Source: Sutterella sp.
GTDB lineage: Bacteria; Pseudomonadota; Gammaproteobacteria; Burkholderiales; Burkholderiaceae_F
DNA: 36,252 bases
NCBI GenBank assembly: GCA_020025955.1
Contig: JAHHRF010000016.1
Location: 1 to 36,252 of the forward strand
Direction: 5' to 3'
The position numbers were made by a program, and so were the translations under genes. The notes beneath the pieces are model-generated. The model worked only from the letters and a program-made list of their open reading frames with translations. It had not been told where the DNA came from and ran no database searches. Below, piece after piece: positions 8,309 through 16,804 of the stretch. Numbering within the stretch: the stretch's first letter is position 1; every line of letters starts with the position of its first letter.

Positions 8309-8637
8309 CTAACCCACGTTTTCGTGGGCTTTTCCTTTTGGCTTTTGAGGGGCTTTCCCTCGAGGACCAACTCGAACCGCGTCGATTGGGTCGCTTTGGG
8401 AGAGGGGGATGCGACGCCCCTTCTCCCAAGACGACCCCGTACGAAGACGGGCACTCGTCGAGCTCCATCCCCTGAAAGGGAGGGGCTAGAACGGGCGACG
8501 AGTCTTCACCCACGGGCGACGTCGGTGCGTTTATGAAAAGGAGAAGCGAGAGCGCCTGAAACAACCATCCCGCTTAAAAGAAGTCTTTTTAAGCGACGGC
8601 ATGGCGGGGCGTTTTCGGTCTCCTTTTTTCTTTTTTT
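8309..8637 (+). other. Highly structured untranslated region between rplT and pheS
   Basis: About 330 bases with no convincing long gene but a chain of hairpins: CCCACG-TTTT-CGTGGG (8313-8328); GAGGG/CCCTC (8347-8362); CCAA+TCGA/TCGA+TTGG (about 8367-8389); TTGGGAGA-GGGG/CCCC-TCTCCCAA (about 8396-8430); CCCGT/ACGGG (near 8433-8448); CTCGTCG/CGACGAG around CCCCT/AGGGG (about 8452-8502). A long imperfect hairpin at about 8535-8624, with inner CGCTTAAAAG/CTTTTTAAGCG, ends in a T-rich tract, as a terminator would. A weak -10 (TAAAAT, 8297-8302) without a good -35 lies in front. It may be the pheS mRNA leader, a separate RNA, or both. It matches none of RNase P RNA, tmRNA or 4.5S RNA by the motifs I know. 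Confidence 0.45.
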
Positions 8638-8645
8638 CACGTTAA
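8601..8645 (+). CDS. Possible Phe-rich leader peptide of pheST
   Basis: An ATG at 8601 opens a 14-codon frame reading MAGRFRSPFFFFSR and ending in TAA, 131 bp before pheS. Five of 14 codons are Phe, four in a row, much like the known pheM leader peptide before E. coli pheST. Against it: there is no clear ribosome site, and the Phe run is the T-rich tract behind a hairpin, which would be Phe-rich in any frame. No classic T-tract terminator stands between it and pheS. Confidence 0.3.
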   Translation: MAGRFRSPFFFFSR

Positions 8646-8776
8646 CTTTTAGTGCTCAAACCCACCTGATGGTGGCGCCCTTCGGGTTGGCTCCTTTTTG
8701 GTTCACTGGGTGAACCGTTAGGGGGCAACAATAACCGCGGCGCATCCCACCCCCGTCGGGTTTGACGGAGATACGT
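8646..8776 (+). promoter_or_regulatory. pheS proximal leader with hairpins
   Basis: Three hairpins are visible: CCACC-TGAT-GGTGG near 8662-8676; GGTTCAC-TGG-GTGAACC near 8700-8716, extendable by CTCCT/AGGGG; and CCGTC/GACGG (about 8753-8768), whose 3' arm overlaps the GGAG ribosome site (8767-8770). The last could limit translation of pheS. No promoter was recognised. Confidence 0.4.
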
Positions 8777-9793
8777 ATGCAGGAACTTTCCGCCCTCGTT
8801 GAGTCCGCACGACTTGACTTTGCGGCTGCCCAAAACCCGGCAGCCCTAGAGGATGCTAAAGCCCGCTATATGGGCAAGACCGGCCAGGTCACGATGATGA
8901 TGAAGCAGTTGGGCAAACTCGCCCCTGAAGAACGTCGTCAGCGTGGTCAGGAAATCAACCAGACGAAGGGCCAGATTGAAGCCCTGTTAAACGCCCGTCG
9001 CGACGAATTGGCGCAGGCCGCCATGCAGGCGAAGTTGAGCCAGGAAGCGATCGATGTGACGTTGCCGGGTCGCATGAGCCGTGCCGGTGGTATTCACCCC
9101 GTGATGCGCACTTGGATGCGTATTGAAGAAATCTTCCGCTCGATCGGTTTCGAAGTGGCTGATGGTCCCGAAATCGAAAGCGACTGGTTTAGTTTTACCG
9201 CGTTAAATAATCCGCCGAACCACCCGGCCCGTTCCATGCAGGATACGTTCTACGTGGACCGTGAAGACGAAGAAGGGCGCCCGATGCCCCTGCGTCCTCA
9301 CACCTCCCCCATGCAGGTTCGTTATGCCCGTACGCATGAAGCCCCCATCAAGGTGATTGCCCCGGGTCGTACGTACCGTGTGGACAGCGACGCCACCCAC
9401 TCCCCGATGTTCCATCAGGTCGAAGGCCTTTGGATTGGGGACGATGTGAGCTTTACCGACTTGAAGGGCGTTTACAGCAACTTCCTTCGTCGCTTCTTTG
9501 AAACGGACGACTTGGTCGTGCGTTTCCGTCCGAGCTACTTCCCGTTTACGGAACCCTCCGTTGAAGTGGACATGATGTTTACGAGCGGCCCCCGCAAGGG
9601 CAAGTGGTTAGAAATTTCGGGCGCTGGCGAAGTGCACCCCAACGTGGTGCGCAACTACGGGCTTGACCCCGAACAGCACATCGGCTTTGCCTTTGGCTCC
9701 GGGCTTGAACGTTTGACCATGCTTCGCTATGGGATCGATGATTTGCGACTCTTCTTCGAAGGCGATTTGCGTTTCCTTCGTCAGTTCCGCTAA
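8777..9793 (+). CDS. pheS: Phenylalanine--tRNA ligase alpha subunit
   Basis: Catalytic subunit of the alpha2beta2 enzyme charging tRNA-Phe. 338 residues (E. coli 327): an N-terminal coiled-coil arm (about 1-90), then the class II core with HPARSMQDTFY, the FRPSYFPFTEPS motif and the C-terminal GSGLERLTMLRYGI motif 3. The ATG at 8777 follows GGAG by six bases; an in-frame TTG at 8762 has no such site. pheT begins 34 bp downstream. Confidence 0.97.
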   Translation: MQELSALVESARLDFAAAQNPAALEDAKARYMGKTGQVTMMMKQLGKLAPEERRQRGQEINQTKGQIEALLNARRDELAQAAMQAKLSQEAIDVTLPGRMSRAGGIHPVMRTWMRIEEIFRSIGFEVADGPEIESDWFSFTALNNPPNHPARSMQDTFYVDREDEEGRPMPLRPHTSPMQVRYARTHEAPIKVIAPGRTYRVDSDATHSPMFHQVEGLWIGDDVSFTDLKGVYSNFLRRFFETDDLVVRFRPSYFPFTEPSVEVDMMFTSGPRKGKWLEISGAGEVHPNVVRNYGLDPEQHIGFAFGSGLERLTMLRYGIDDLRLFFEGDLRFLRQFR

Positions 9794-9827
9794 TCCCCTT
9801 TGAGCCCCCAATAAAGGAAACGAAAAA

Positions 9828-12236
9828 ATGTTATTTTCCGAATCTTGGTTGCGCAGCTTCATCAACCCTGCGCTCACCACGGATGAGCTCGCTGAAAAGT
9901 TAACGATGGCGGGTTTGGAAGTGGAAGACGTGACCGCGGTCGCGCCTGAATTCAATAACGTCGTGGTCGCAGAAGTGGTGACCTGCCGCGATCATGAAAA
10001 CTCTGACCACTTGCACGTCTGTGAAGTCAATGCCGGTACCGGTGAATTGCTCCAGATCGTCTGTGGCGCCCCCAACGTGCGCGCGGGCGTGCGTGTCCCC
10101 TGCGCTTTAGAAGGCGCGGTGATGCCGGGCGGCTTCAAGATTAAGAAGACGAAGTTACGTGGCGAATTGTCCCGTGGCATGCTCTGCTCCGCCAAGGAAT
10201 TGGGCGTGGGCGAAGAAACGGGCGGTCTTTGGATTTTGCCCGAAGACGCTCCCATCGGTCAGAGCATTCGTGAGTACGCTGAATTAGACGAAAAGGTCTT
10301 CGAAATCAAGTTAACCCCCAACCGTGGGGATGCTTTGTCGGTCTTGGGCGTCGCTCGCGACTTGCAGGCGATGACGGGGGAGAAGATGGTGCTCCCCAAC
10401 ATGGAGCCGGTGGAACCTACGCGCCAGTGCAAGATGCCTGTGCATGTGGAAGACCATGACCTTTGCGGTCGCTTCACGGGTCGTGTGATCCGTAATGTGA
10501 ACGCGAAGGCCGAAACCCCTGACTGGATGAAGCGTCGCTTAGAGCGTGCGGGTCTGCGTCCGATTTCGGCCTTGGTCGACATCTCCAACTACGTCATGGT
10601 GGAATTGGGTCGTCCCTCGCACTTCTACGACATGAAGAAGCTCGCCAACAAGCACCTCACCGTGCGTTGGGCAAAAGATGGCGAAACCGTCAAGCTCTTA
10701 AACGGCGAAACCGTGGAATTGAGCCCCTACTATGGGGTGATTTGCGACGGCGACACGCCGGAATGCTTAGCGGGGATCATGGGTGGGGAAGCCTCCCAGA
10801 TTTCGCTCGACACGACGGACGTCTTTGTCGAAGTCGCCTTCTGGCAGCAGTTGGCCATTCAGGGTCGTTGCCGTAAGCTCAACTTCTCGACCGATGCCGC
10901 GCACCGCTATGAGCGTGGTGTGGACTTCGCCTCCCACGTTGAATACATGGAACGCTTAACGCGTTTGGTGTTAGAGATCTGCGGCACGGACGATACCCAA
11001 GTGGGGCCGATCGACGACCAGATCTTCAACCTCCCGAAGCGCGAACCCGTCACGATGCGTGTGGCGCGTTGCTTGAAGGTGATTGGTATGGACATCCCCG
11101 TGGAGGCCATGCACGACACCTTCCGTCAGTTGGGCTTTGAGTTCACGTTTGAAAACGACGTCTTTACGGTGGTGCCGCCGGCCTATCGCTTTGACATCGA
11201 AATCGAAGAAGACTTGATTGAAGAAGTGGCTCGCCTCTACGGCTACGAAAAGTTGCCGGATCGTCCGCCCTTGGCGCGTATCGCCATGAAGAGCGCCTTG
11301 GAAAATACGCGTAGTGCCCACGCCCTTCGCTTAGAAGCCGCCAACCTTGGCTACCAAGAGCTCATCAACTTTAGTTTCGTGCCGGAAGCCTGGGAAAAGG
11401 ATTTCGCCAACAACGAAACCCCGATTCGCTTACGTAACCCGATCGCCTCGCACTTGTCGGTGATGCGCACCCAGTTGATTGGGGGCTTAGTCGACATCCT
11501 CAAGTACAACTTGAACCGTAAGGCCGAACGCGTTCGTATCTTTGAATTGGGTCGTGTGTTCTTAAACGATCCGACCGTGTTGGATGGTCCCTGGTCCGTG
11601 AAGGGCATTCGTCAGCCTCAGCACATCGCTGGTTTAGCCTACGGCACGGCCGACGACCTTCAGTGGGGTGAGGCCGCTCGCAACGTCGACTTCTACGACG
11701 TGAAGGGGGATGTGGAACGCTTGGTTGCGCCCTTGTCCGCACGCTTCGTGAAGGAAGCCTTACCGGGCCTTCATCCGGGCCGCTCGGCTGCGATCTACAT
11801 CGGTGAGCACAAGGTGGGCTTCATCGGGGAATTGCACCCCGCGTTAGCGCATCAGTACGACCTTCAGAAGAGCCCGATCGTCTTTGAATTGGCGATTGAA
11901 CCCTTGATGACGGTGGAGCTCCCGCGCTTCTCGGGTCTTTCCAAGTTCCAGCCCATGCGCCGTGACATCGCGGTGGTGGTGGCTAACGACGTTGAAGTGG
12001 AAACGCTCTTTGACGCCGTGCGTAACGCCGCGCAAGCCGATGTGCGTTTGGCAAACTTGGACGACTTCCGCCTCTTTGACGTTTATCGCAAAGAGGGGAG
12101 CGACGAGAAGAGCCTCGCCTTTACGGTGGAAATGGGTGCCCGTAACGACGTCGCCGTGGACGATAAGACGGCGGACGCGTTGATGACGGGGGTCATTGAA
12201 GCCTTGGCAAGCGTTGGCGCACAGCTTCGCGCTTAA
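9828..12236 (+). CDS. pheT: Phenylalanine--tRNA ligase beta subunit
   Basis: Partner of PheS, holding the editing site and tRNA-binding parts. 802 residues (E. coli 795). An EMAP/OB-type tRNA-binding domain at about 39-150 contains KLRGELSRGMLCSAKELG. The B3/B4 editing domain follows at about 210-370, the B5 domain at about 400-475, a class II-like core, and a ferredoxin-like anticodon-binding domain at the end (about 705-802, beginning near FSGLSKFQPMRRDIAVVV). The start has an AAAGGAA ribosome site. ihfA follows after 66 bp. Confidence 0.97.
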   Translation: MLFSESWLRSFINPALTTDELAEKLTMAGLEVEDVTAVAPEFNNVVVAEVVTCRDHENSDHLHVCEVNAGTGELLQIVCGAPNVRAGVRVPCALEGAVMPGGFKIKKTKLRGELSRGMLCSAKELGVGEETGGLWILPEDAPIGQSIREYAELDEKVFEIKLTPNRGDALSVLGVARDLQAMTGEKMVLPNMEPVEPTRQCKMPVHVEDHDLCGRFTGRVIRNVNAKAETPDWMKRRLERAGLRPISALVDISNYVMVELGRPSHFYDMKKLANKHLTVRWAKDGETVKLLNGETVELSPYYGVICDGDTPECLAGIMGGEASQISLDTTDVFVEVAFWQQLAIQGRCRKLNFSTDAAHRYERGVDFASHVEYMERLTRLVLEICGTDDTQVGPIDDQIFNLPKREPVTMRVARCLKVIGMDIPVEAMHDTFRQLGFEFTFENDVFTVVPPAYRFDIEIEEDLIEEVARLYGYEKLPDRPPLARIAMKSALENTRSAHALRLEAANLGYQELINFSFVPEAWEKDFANNETPIRLRNPIASHLSVMRTQLIGGLVDILKYNLNRKAERVRIFELGRVFLNDPTVLDGPWSVKGIRQPQHIAGLAYGTADDLQWGEAARNVDFYDVKGDVERLVAPLSARFVKEALPGLHPGRSAAIYIGEHKVGFIGELHPALAHQYDLQKSPIVFELAIEPLMTVELPRFSGLSKFQPMRRDIAVVVANDVEVETLFDAVRNAAQADVRLANLDDFRLFDVYRKEGSDEKSLAFTVEMGARNDVAVDDKTADALMTGVIEALASVGAQLRA

Positions 12237-12302
12237 ACACCGGAATTACGAAAGGGGAGGGACTTCTCCCTCTCCTTTGCCACAACCTTTCTCTACATAG
12301 AT

Positions 12303-12608
12303 ATGACGGAACAAACCATCAACAAAGCCCATCTCGTTGAGCGCCTCTGTGTCGAACACAATATCGAACGCACCTTGGCCAAAGAGATCGTGGAAGAATT
12401 CTTTAAGATCGTGCTCGAACAGCTTCGCCAAGGCAATGCCGTGAAGTTGCCTGGCTTGGGTAACTTCTCGGTTCGTGAAAAGAGCGCCCGCCCGGGTCGC
12501 AACCTTCAGACGGGCGAAGTCGTTACCATTAACGCTCGCCGTGTCGTCAAGTTCCAGCCCTCGGGCACCTTGATTGACCGCGTCACGAAGAATTTGATTC
12601 AGGACTAA
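12303..12608 (+). CDS. ihfA: Integration host factor subunit alpha
   Basis: 101 residues, standard for this DNA-bending HU/IHF family. The arm motif RPGRNLQTGEVVTINARRVV near 64-83 matches the IHF alpha DNA-binding loop, and KLPGLGNFSVREKSARPGRN precedes it. It pairs with IHF beta (not in this window). The pheT-ihfA order is common in proteobacteria. In many betaproteobacteria a MerR-type regulator gene stands between ihfA and tRNA-Pro; here there is none. Confidence 0.95.
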   Translation: MTEQTINKAHLVERLCVEHNIERTLAKEIVEEFFKIVLEQLRQGNAVKLPGLGNFSVREKSARPGRNLQTGEVVTINARRVVKFQPSGTLIDRVTKNLIQD

Positions 12609-12647
12609 TGACTTATCCCCTTTTTGCGGTATTTGTCGTGTGACAAC

Positions 12648-12676
12648 TTGCCACAATCACGGGGTTCAGTCATAAT
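12648..12676 (+). promoter_or_regulatory. Promoter of first tRNA-Pro
   Basis: -35 TTGCCA (12648-12653), 17-bp spacer, -10 CATAAT (12671-12676), nine bases before the tRNA. Confidence 0.72.
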
Positions 12677-12684
12677 CCATCTTC

Positions 12685-12762
<78 letters not shown>

Positions 12763-12771
12763 AATTCCAGG

Positions 12772-12808
12772 AAAGAGGTAATCTTCACAAGAGATTGCCT
12801 CTTTTTTT
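12772..12808 (+). terminator. Terminator of first tRNA-Pro
   Basis: AAAGAGGTAATCT pairs with AGATTGCCTCTTT (one G-U) and runs into seven T, ten bases after the tRNA. Confidence 0.88.
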
Positions 12809-12875
12809 GCGCCTGAAGAAACACCGCCTCTGGGCGCCACACAAAATTGACAGCCCACCAGTCTGACGCCCCAAC

Positions 12876-12903
12876 TTGAAAACGCCCTTAAAACCCGTAT
12901 AAT
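12876..12903 (+). promoter_or_regulatory. Promoter of second tRNA-Pro
   Basis: -35 TTGAAA (12876-12881), 16-bp spacer, perfect -10 TATAAT (12898-12903), nine bases before the tRNA. It is stronger by consensus than that of the first copy. Confidence 0.8.
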
Positions 12904-12911
12904 TAAAAGCC

Positions 12912-12989
<78 letters not shown>

Positions 12990-13000
12990 AATTTCCAGGA

Positions 13001-13029
13001 AAAGAGATGTGAAAGCATCTCTTTTTTTT
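13001..13029 (+). terminator. Terminator of second tRNA-Pro
   Basis: AAAGAGATG and CATCTCTTT pair around a short loop and run into eight T. It has the same position and shape as the terminator of the first tRNA-Pro, with a different stem sequence. Confidence 0.9.
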
Positions 13030-13054
13030 GTGCCTAGGGAAAAGAGACCTTCTT

Positions 13055-13099
13055 CTAAAAAGAAAAGGACGTGTACCCTCACGAGGTAAACACGTCCTT
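13055..13099 (-). terminator. Terminator of the metal-uptake operon
   Basis: On the minus strand AAGGACGTGT (plus 13090-13099) pairs with ACACGTCCTT (plus 13065-13074), followed by TTCTTTTT. It lies 17 bp behind the methyltransferase stop and faces the tRNA-Pro terminator. Confidence 0.88.
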
Positions 13100-13115
13100 G
13101 GAGATTTAGGCGGCG

Positions 13116-13916
13116 TTACGGCACTGTCCAACTCAACATCGCCCAGCGCGACTGCCCTTGGCGAATGACGGTGTTGGTGGCCATACGCTCATCGTAGAAG
13201 ACTTTGAGTTTGGCGAGTTCTTCAGTGGTCAACGCCCCAATCGAAAAGCCTAAGGATTGGGCGAGCTCTTCAAACGTCCCCTTAAAGGGCATGGGGGGAT
13301 TCTCAATAAAGCGCACTTCGCACTCAATCCCCATCTGGTAGAGGCGGTTAACCGTATAGATATAGGTCGGGAACCCCACCTTATCGCGCCCGATGGCATC
13401 AAAAATCCCTTCATCAAAGAAGTGGGGCTCGGTAATGGCGGTGATCACCACGCGGCTGCGGGCCTTCGCGTTTAAGCGCTCAATCATGCCGTCCAAGTCG
13501 CCCACGAGGGTTGAGCGGGAGGCCACCACCACGTCCACTTCTGGGACGTCATCCCAGTTGTCGCTCCAACTCTTTTGTAACGTGGTGACGTTCGTTAAAC
13601 CGCGGTCTTTGGCTTCCTCCGCCACGATTTCCAGCATCTTGGGGGAATAGTCCAAGGCCCACACGTGCTTGGCGTCTTTGGCTAAGGGCAGCGCTACAGT
13701 GCCCGGCCCACAGCCCACGTCCAGCGCCGTTTCGTGGGGTTGAATGTTGATGGTGTCGAGGAGAATGGGCAAATAGCCCGGATTACAGGCATAGACCTTT
13801 TTACGCATCTTCTGGGCTTTGTTGTCCCAGTGGCTGGCCGGAATCTCACTGTACTTGGCTTCCGCTTGATGGCTGGCGTAAAGCGCCTGGAAGTCGATGT
13901 CATGAATCGTTTTCAC
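13116..13916 (-). CDS. Class I SAM-dependent methyltransferase in uptake operon
   Basis: 266 residues from a GTG at 13916. The GTG overlaps the stop of the ATPase gene (GTGA) and follows AGGAG by seven bases inside that gene; an upstream TTG has no such site. Motif I (DVGCGPGT) lies at 66-73 and a second acidic motif (ALDYSPKMLE) follows, so it should bind S-adenosylmethionine in a Rossmann fold. The substrate is unknown. Its place as last gene of a TonB/FecBCD operon suggests that it modifies the imported chelate or a metallophore, or acts in cofactor metabolism; this is inference. No signal peptide, so cytoplasmic. Confidence 0.85.
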   Translation of the reverse strand: MKTIHDIDFQALYASHQAEAKYSEIPASHWDNKAQKMRKKVYACNPGYLPILLDTINIQPHETALDVGCGPGTVALPLAKDAKHVWALDYSPKMLEIVAEEAKDRGLTNVTTLQKSWSDNWDDVPEVDVVVASRSTLVGDLDGMIERLNAKARSRVVITAITEPHFFDEGIFDAIGRDKVGFPTYIYTVNRLYQMGIECEVRFIENPPMPFKGTFEELAQSLGFSIGALTTEELAKLKVFYDERMATNTVIRQGQSRWAMLSWTVP

Positions 13917-14674
13917 AAGGTGTCTCCTAAGAGTTGGCAAAGGCGGGCTTCACTCAAATTGAAAATACCACTGAGGGCTTGCGGGGTGAAGAGGGCATCG
14001 ACCGTGCCGGAGCGAAACCCCGTCCCCTTTTCAATGAGCGCTAAGCGATCGGCAATGAGCCGAACGTGTGAGGGCGTGTGCGTGGTCACCAGCACCGCCA
14101 TCCCACGCGCCTTTAACGTTTGAATATGGTCTAACACGCGAATCTGGTTCCCAAAGTCGAGACTCGCCGTGGGCTCATCCATGATAAGCACTTGGCTTTG
14201 TTGGCAAAGGGCGCGGGCAATGAGGACGAGCTGCTTTTCCCCGCCACTTAATTCCGTATAGCGTCGAAGGGCCAGGCGGGTAATGCCGAGGCTATCGAGT
14301 GCCTCATAGGCCCGATCACGATCTTCGGCCTTGGGGGTTTGGTACCAGTTCACATCGGCACTGCGCCCCATTAAGACCATTTCTTCGACGAGAAACGGAA
14401 AGGGCTTGGCGTGCGCTTGAGGGACGTAGGCAATGGCCGAGGCAATTTGCTTGGGACTTAGGGCCGAGAGGGGCTTCTCTCCCACCGTAATCGTCCCTTG
14501 GATGGCCGGTTGAATCCCCAACAACGTTTTTAAAAACGTGGATTTCCCCGCGCCATTAGCCCCCAAGAGGCAGCAAACAGACCCCGCTTCCAGGGAAAAG
14601 TTAATGTGCTCCACCACGGCGACGCCGTCGTACCCGACCGCGAGATCCTGGGTCGATAAAAGGGTGTTCGCCAT
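13913..14674 (-). CDS. ABC transporter ATP-binding protein, iron-siderophore/B12 type
   Basis: 253 residues. Walker A GANGAGKST at 38-46, signature LSGGE at 142-146, Walker B VLIMDEP at 162-168, and a switch His in VTTHTP near 196. The sequence resembles FecE/BtuD-type ATPases that drive the FecCD permease encoded four bases upstream. The ATG at 14674 has an AAGAAGG ribosome site. It overlaps the methyltransferase start by four bases. Confidence 0.92.
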   Translation of the reverse strand: MANTLLSTQDLAVGYDGVAVVEHINFSLEAGSVCCLLGANGAGKSTFLKTLLGIQPAIQGTITVGEKPLSALSPKQIASAIAYVPQAHAKPFPFLVEEMVLMGRSADVNWYQTPKAEDRDRAYEALDSLGITRLALRRYTELSGGEKQLVLIARALCQQSQVLIMDEPTASLDFGNQIRVLDHIQTLKARGMAVLVTTHTPSHVRLIADRLALIEKGTGFRSGTVDALFTPQALSGIFNLSEARLCQLLGDTL

Positions 14675-14678
14675 GGGC

Positions 14679-15722
14679 TTAGACCTTCTTTAAGAGTAAG
14701 TAGAGGAAAAAGGGTGCCCCGAAGGTGGCGGTGATGATCCCCAAGGGCAACTCAATGGGAGCGAGGGTGCGTGCCATGGTATCGGCCACCAAAAGGAAGG
14801 TCCCGCCTAAGAAACACGACGTGGGCAGGAGCACCACAAAGTTAGCGCCCACAATCATGCGCGCCATGTGCGGAACCAACAGCCCCACCCAGCCGATGAT
14901 CCCCGTCATGGAGACAACGCCCGCCGTGGTTAGCGTCGTCAAGAGAATCAAAATCGCACGCGTTAAGCGAATGGGCACGCCCAAACTCTTGGCTTCATCA
15001 TCGTCCAACGTGAGGAGATTGAGTCGCCAGCGAAGTAAAAAAAGCGGCGTCATCCCAACCAACAGAATCCCCGCCATGAGCCCCAACGCCTCCCAGTCAA
15101 TCGCCGTGAGGCTCCCCAAGAACCAGAAGGTAATGGAGGGGAGTTGCGTGAAGGGATCGGCCAAAATCTTCACCAGCGAAATCCCCGCGCCCAAGAGGCT
15201 CCCCACGGCAATCCCCGCTAAGACCAACACGAGAACAGGGTCGTGACGGCGTGCGCGCGTCCCTAAGAGCGCTACCATGCTCACTGCCCCCAAGCCCCCG
15301 ATAAAGGCAAAGCTCTGCACGTAGACCATGGGAAGGTCAAAGAAAAACGCCAACGAGGCACCGAGCCCAGCGCCCGCCGACACCCCGAGGATGTCTGGGG
15401 AGACCAAGGGATTTCGAAACATCCCTTGGTAGGTAGCGCCTGCGGCTGACAACGCTGCCCCCACTAACACCGCGGCAAAGAGTCGCGGAATACGAATGCT
15501 CCAGAGCACCGTCTCGACGTTAGCGTTGGTGGGTTCGGTTTGAGTGGCGTGCGCCACCAGAGAGTCCCACAACTGGCTGGGACTCACGGGAAATTGCCCG
15601 AGGTTTAAAGCGACCAAAAGCACCCCCACCAAGACGCCAGTGAGGCTTAAATAAAAGCCGACGGGCGAGCGGTAGAAAAAGGGGCGCTTCGGGTCGTGTT
15701 GTTGTGCGTTGGTTTGCGTCAT
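14679..15722 (-). CDS. FecCD-family ABC transporter permease
   Basis: 347 residues with about ten hydrophobic segments. Family motifs include SIRIPRLFAAVLVGAALS, GATYQGMFRNPLVSPDILGVS and GIIGWVGLLVPHMARMIVG, the last being the loop that contacts the ATPase. It forms the inner-membrane channel for a metal chelate, corrinoid or oxyanion taken from the binding protein. The start overlaps the binding-protein stop (ATGA), so translation is probably coupled. Confidence 0.93.
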   Translation of the reverse strand: MTQTNAQQHDPKRPFFYRSPVGFYLSLTGVLVGVLLVALNLGQFPVSPSQLWDSLVAHATQTEPTNANVETVLWSIRIPRLFAAVLVGAALSAAGATYQGMFRNPLVSPDILGVSAGAGLGASLAFFFDLPMVYVQSFAFIGGLGAVSMVALLGTRARRHDPVLVLVLAGIAVGSLLGAGISLVKILADPFTQLPSITFWFLGSLTAIDWEALGLMAGILLVGMTPLFLLRWRLNLLTLDDDEAKSLGVPIRLTRAILILLTTLTTAGVVSMTGIIGWVGLLVPHMARMIVGANFVVLLPTSCFLGGTFLLVADTMARTLAPIELPLGIITATFGAPFFLYLLLKKV

Positions 15723-16744
15723 TCGTTGGCGTCAAGAAGGGTCATTGCTTGTTCATCCGACAAGTCGTAGTGATAGAACGTCTTGTAGAAGCTCTTCACC
15801 TCAGGGAGCATATCGGCTTTGGGCTTACCGTCAAGCTTAGCGGAAAGCCACTTGAGACCCAAGAGACGGTTAATACTGGGGGGCGAATCCACCCAGTTAA
15901 AGGGAACGGCCGGCACCACAAAGATTTGTTTGCCCTTGACCGCCTTTAAGCGAGCCCACTTCGGGTTCGTGTAAAAGAGTTCACGCACCGCAGGGTACTC
16001 GGTAAAGATCATGTCCGGATCCCACAAGAGCAATTGCTCCGGCGAAATCTGGGTGAGCCCCTTGTGGGTGCCTGCGACCACATTCTTTAACCCCACCTTT
16101 TCCAAGGTTTCCGTATGAATGGAACCGGGTTCCCCCGTCTGAAGGCCGTCATTGCCACGCGCTAAATACACCGTGCGCGTTTCATGAGCGCGATGCTTGG
16201 CAGCAACGGCTAACGCAGCTTCCGCCCACTGAGCTTGCGGCTCCGTGGTGCTCGTTACATCGAGGAGTTTGCCTGCTTCACGAAGCATGGCAGGCGTTGC
16301 GTCGAGCCCCCCATTTAAAAGCACATAGGGGACCTTCGTTTGCACGTGGGTCTTCTTGGCTTGATCTTTGTAGTTGGGGGTGAAGTTCCCCAAGTCCACG
16401 ATTAAGTCGGGCGACAAGGCCACGATCTTCTCGGGGCTCAAGGTGCTGCTTTTCCCCGAAATCTTCCCGAGTTTGGGCTTCTTTTGGATCATTTCAGGGA
16501 AATAAATCCCACGTTTTCCATCAAGCTTAAACGCAGAAAAGCCCTCGAGTTTCTCGGGGGCAATGGCAAGGAGTAAAACGTCAGAAGGCTTCCCAGCGGA
16601 AAGGAGTCGCTTAACGGCTTGGGGTTCGGGAGCACTGCCCGCAATAAAAGCCAATTCATCCGACGTATACGTCTGGGCAAAGGGAGCGCTCGCGCCCGAC
16701 AACAGCGCCGCCGCTACCCAAAGGGTTTTCTTTAAATTCATCAT
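15719..16744 (-). CDS. Periplasmic substrate-binding protein of FecB/TroA-like class
   Basis: 341 residues with a cleavable signal peptide (about 1-23, ending SAPFA); there is no lipobox Cys, so it should be free in the periplasm. Typical helical-backbone features appear: an ALSPDLIVDLG segment in the first lobe, WDPDMIFTEYP in the second, and FNWVDSPPSINRLLGLKWL near 285, a motif I know from class III binding proteins for metal chelates. The ligand cannot be read; nickel, molybdate/tungstate, ferric chelate and corrinoid are all possible. It starts 60 bp behind the receptor gene, after a hairpin. Confidence 0.88.
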   Translation of the reverse strand: MMNLKKTLWVAAALLSGASAPFAQTYTSDELAFIAGSAPEPQAVKRLLSAGKPSDVLLLAIAPEKLEGFSAFKLDGKRGIYFPEMIQKKPKLGKISGKSSTLSPEKIVALSPDLIVDLGNFTPNYKDQAKKTHVQTKVPYVLLNGGLDATPAMLREAGKLLDVTSTTEPQAQWAEAALAVAAKHRAHETRTVYLARGNDGLQTGEPGSIHTETLEKVGLKNVVAGTHKGLTQISPEQLLLWDPDMIFTEYPAVRELFYTNPKWARLKAVKGKQIFVVPAVPFNWVDSPPSINRLLGLKWLSAKLDGKPKADMLPEVKSFYKTFYHYDLSDEQAMTLLDANE

Positions 16745-16754
16745 GTCAATTCCA

Positions 16755-16789
16755 AGAAAGGGCGGACGCCCACAAACAGGTGTCCGCCC
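16755..16789 (-). terminator. Intra-operon hairpin between receptor and binding-protein genes
   Basis: On the minus strand GGGCGGAC (plus 16782-16789) pairs with GTCCGCCC (plus 16760-16767), followed by TTTCTT. The T-tract is short, so partial termination or mRNA processing is more likely than full stop. It would let the receptor be made in larger amounts than the transporter. Confidence 0.6.
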
Positions 16790-16804
16790 CTAAGGGATGC
16801 TGAA

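Noticed and set aside
8324..8536. 70-codon frame from a GTG in the rplT-pheS spacer, with early Phe codons
   Set aside because: The start lies inside a hairpin, there is no ribosome site, and the later part looks like random translation of structured GC-rich DNA.
8309..8637. RNase P RNA, tmRNA or 4.5S RNA in the structured spacer
   Set aside because: None of their conserved motifs (for example the GAGGAAAGTCC of RNase P or a tRNA-like 3' end) is present.
13257..13650. Plus-strand frames opposite the methyltransferase
   Set aside because: They are antisense to a well-supported gene with motif I, have no ribosome site and no recognisable product.
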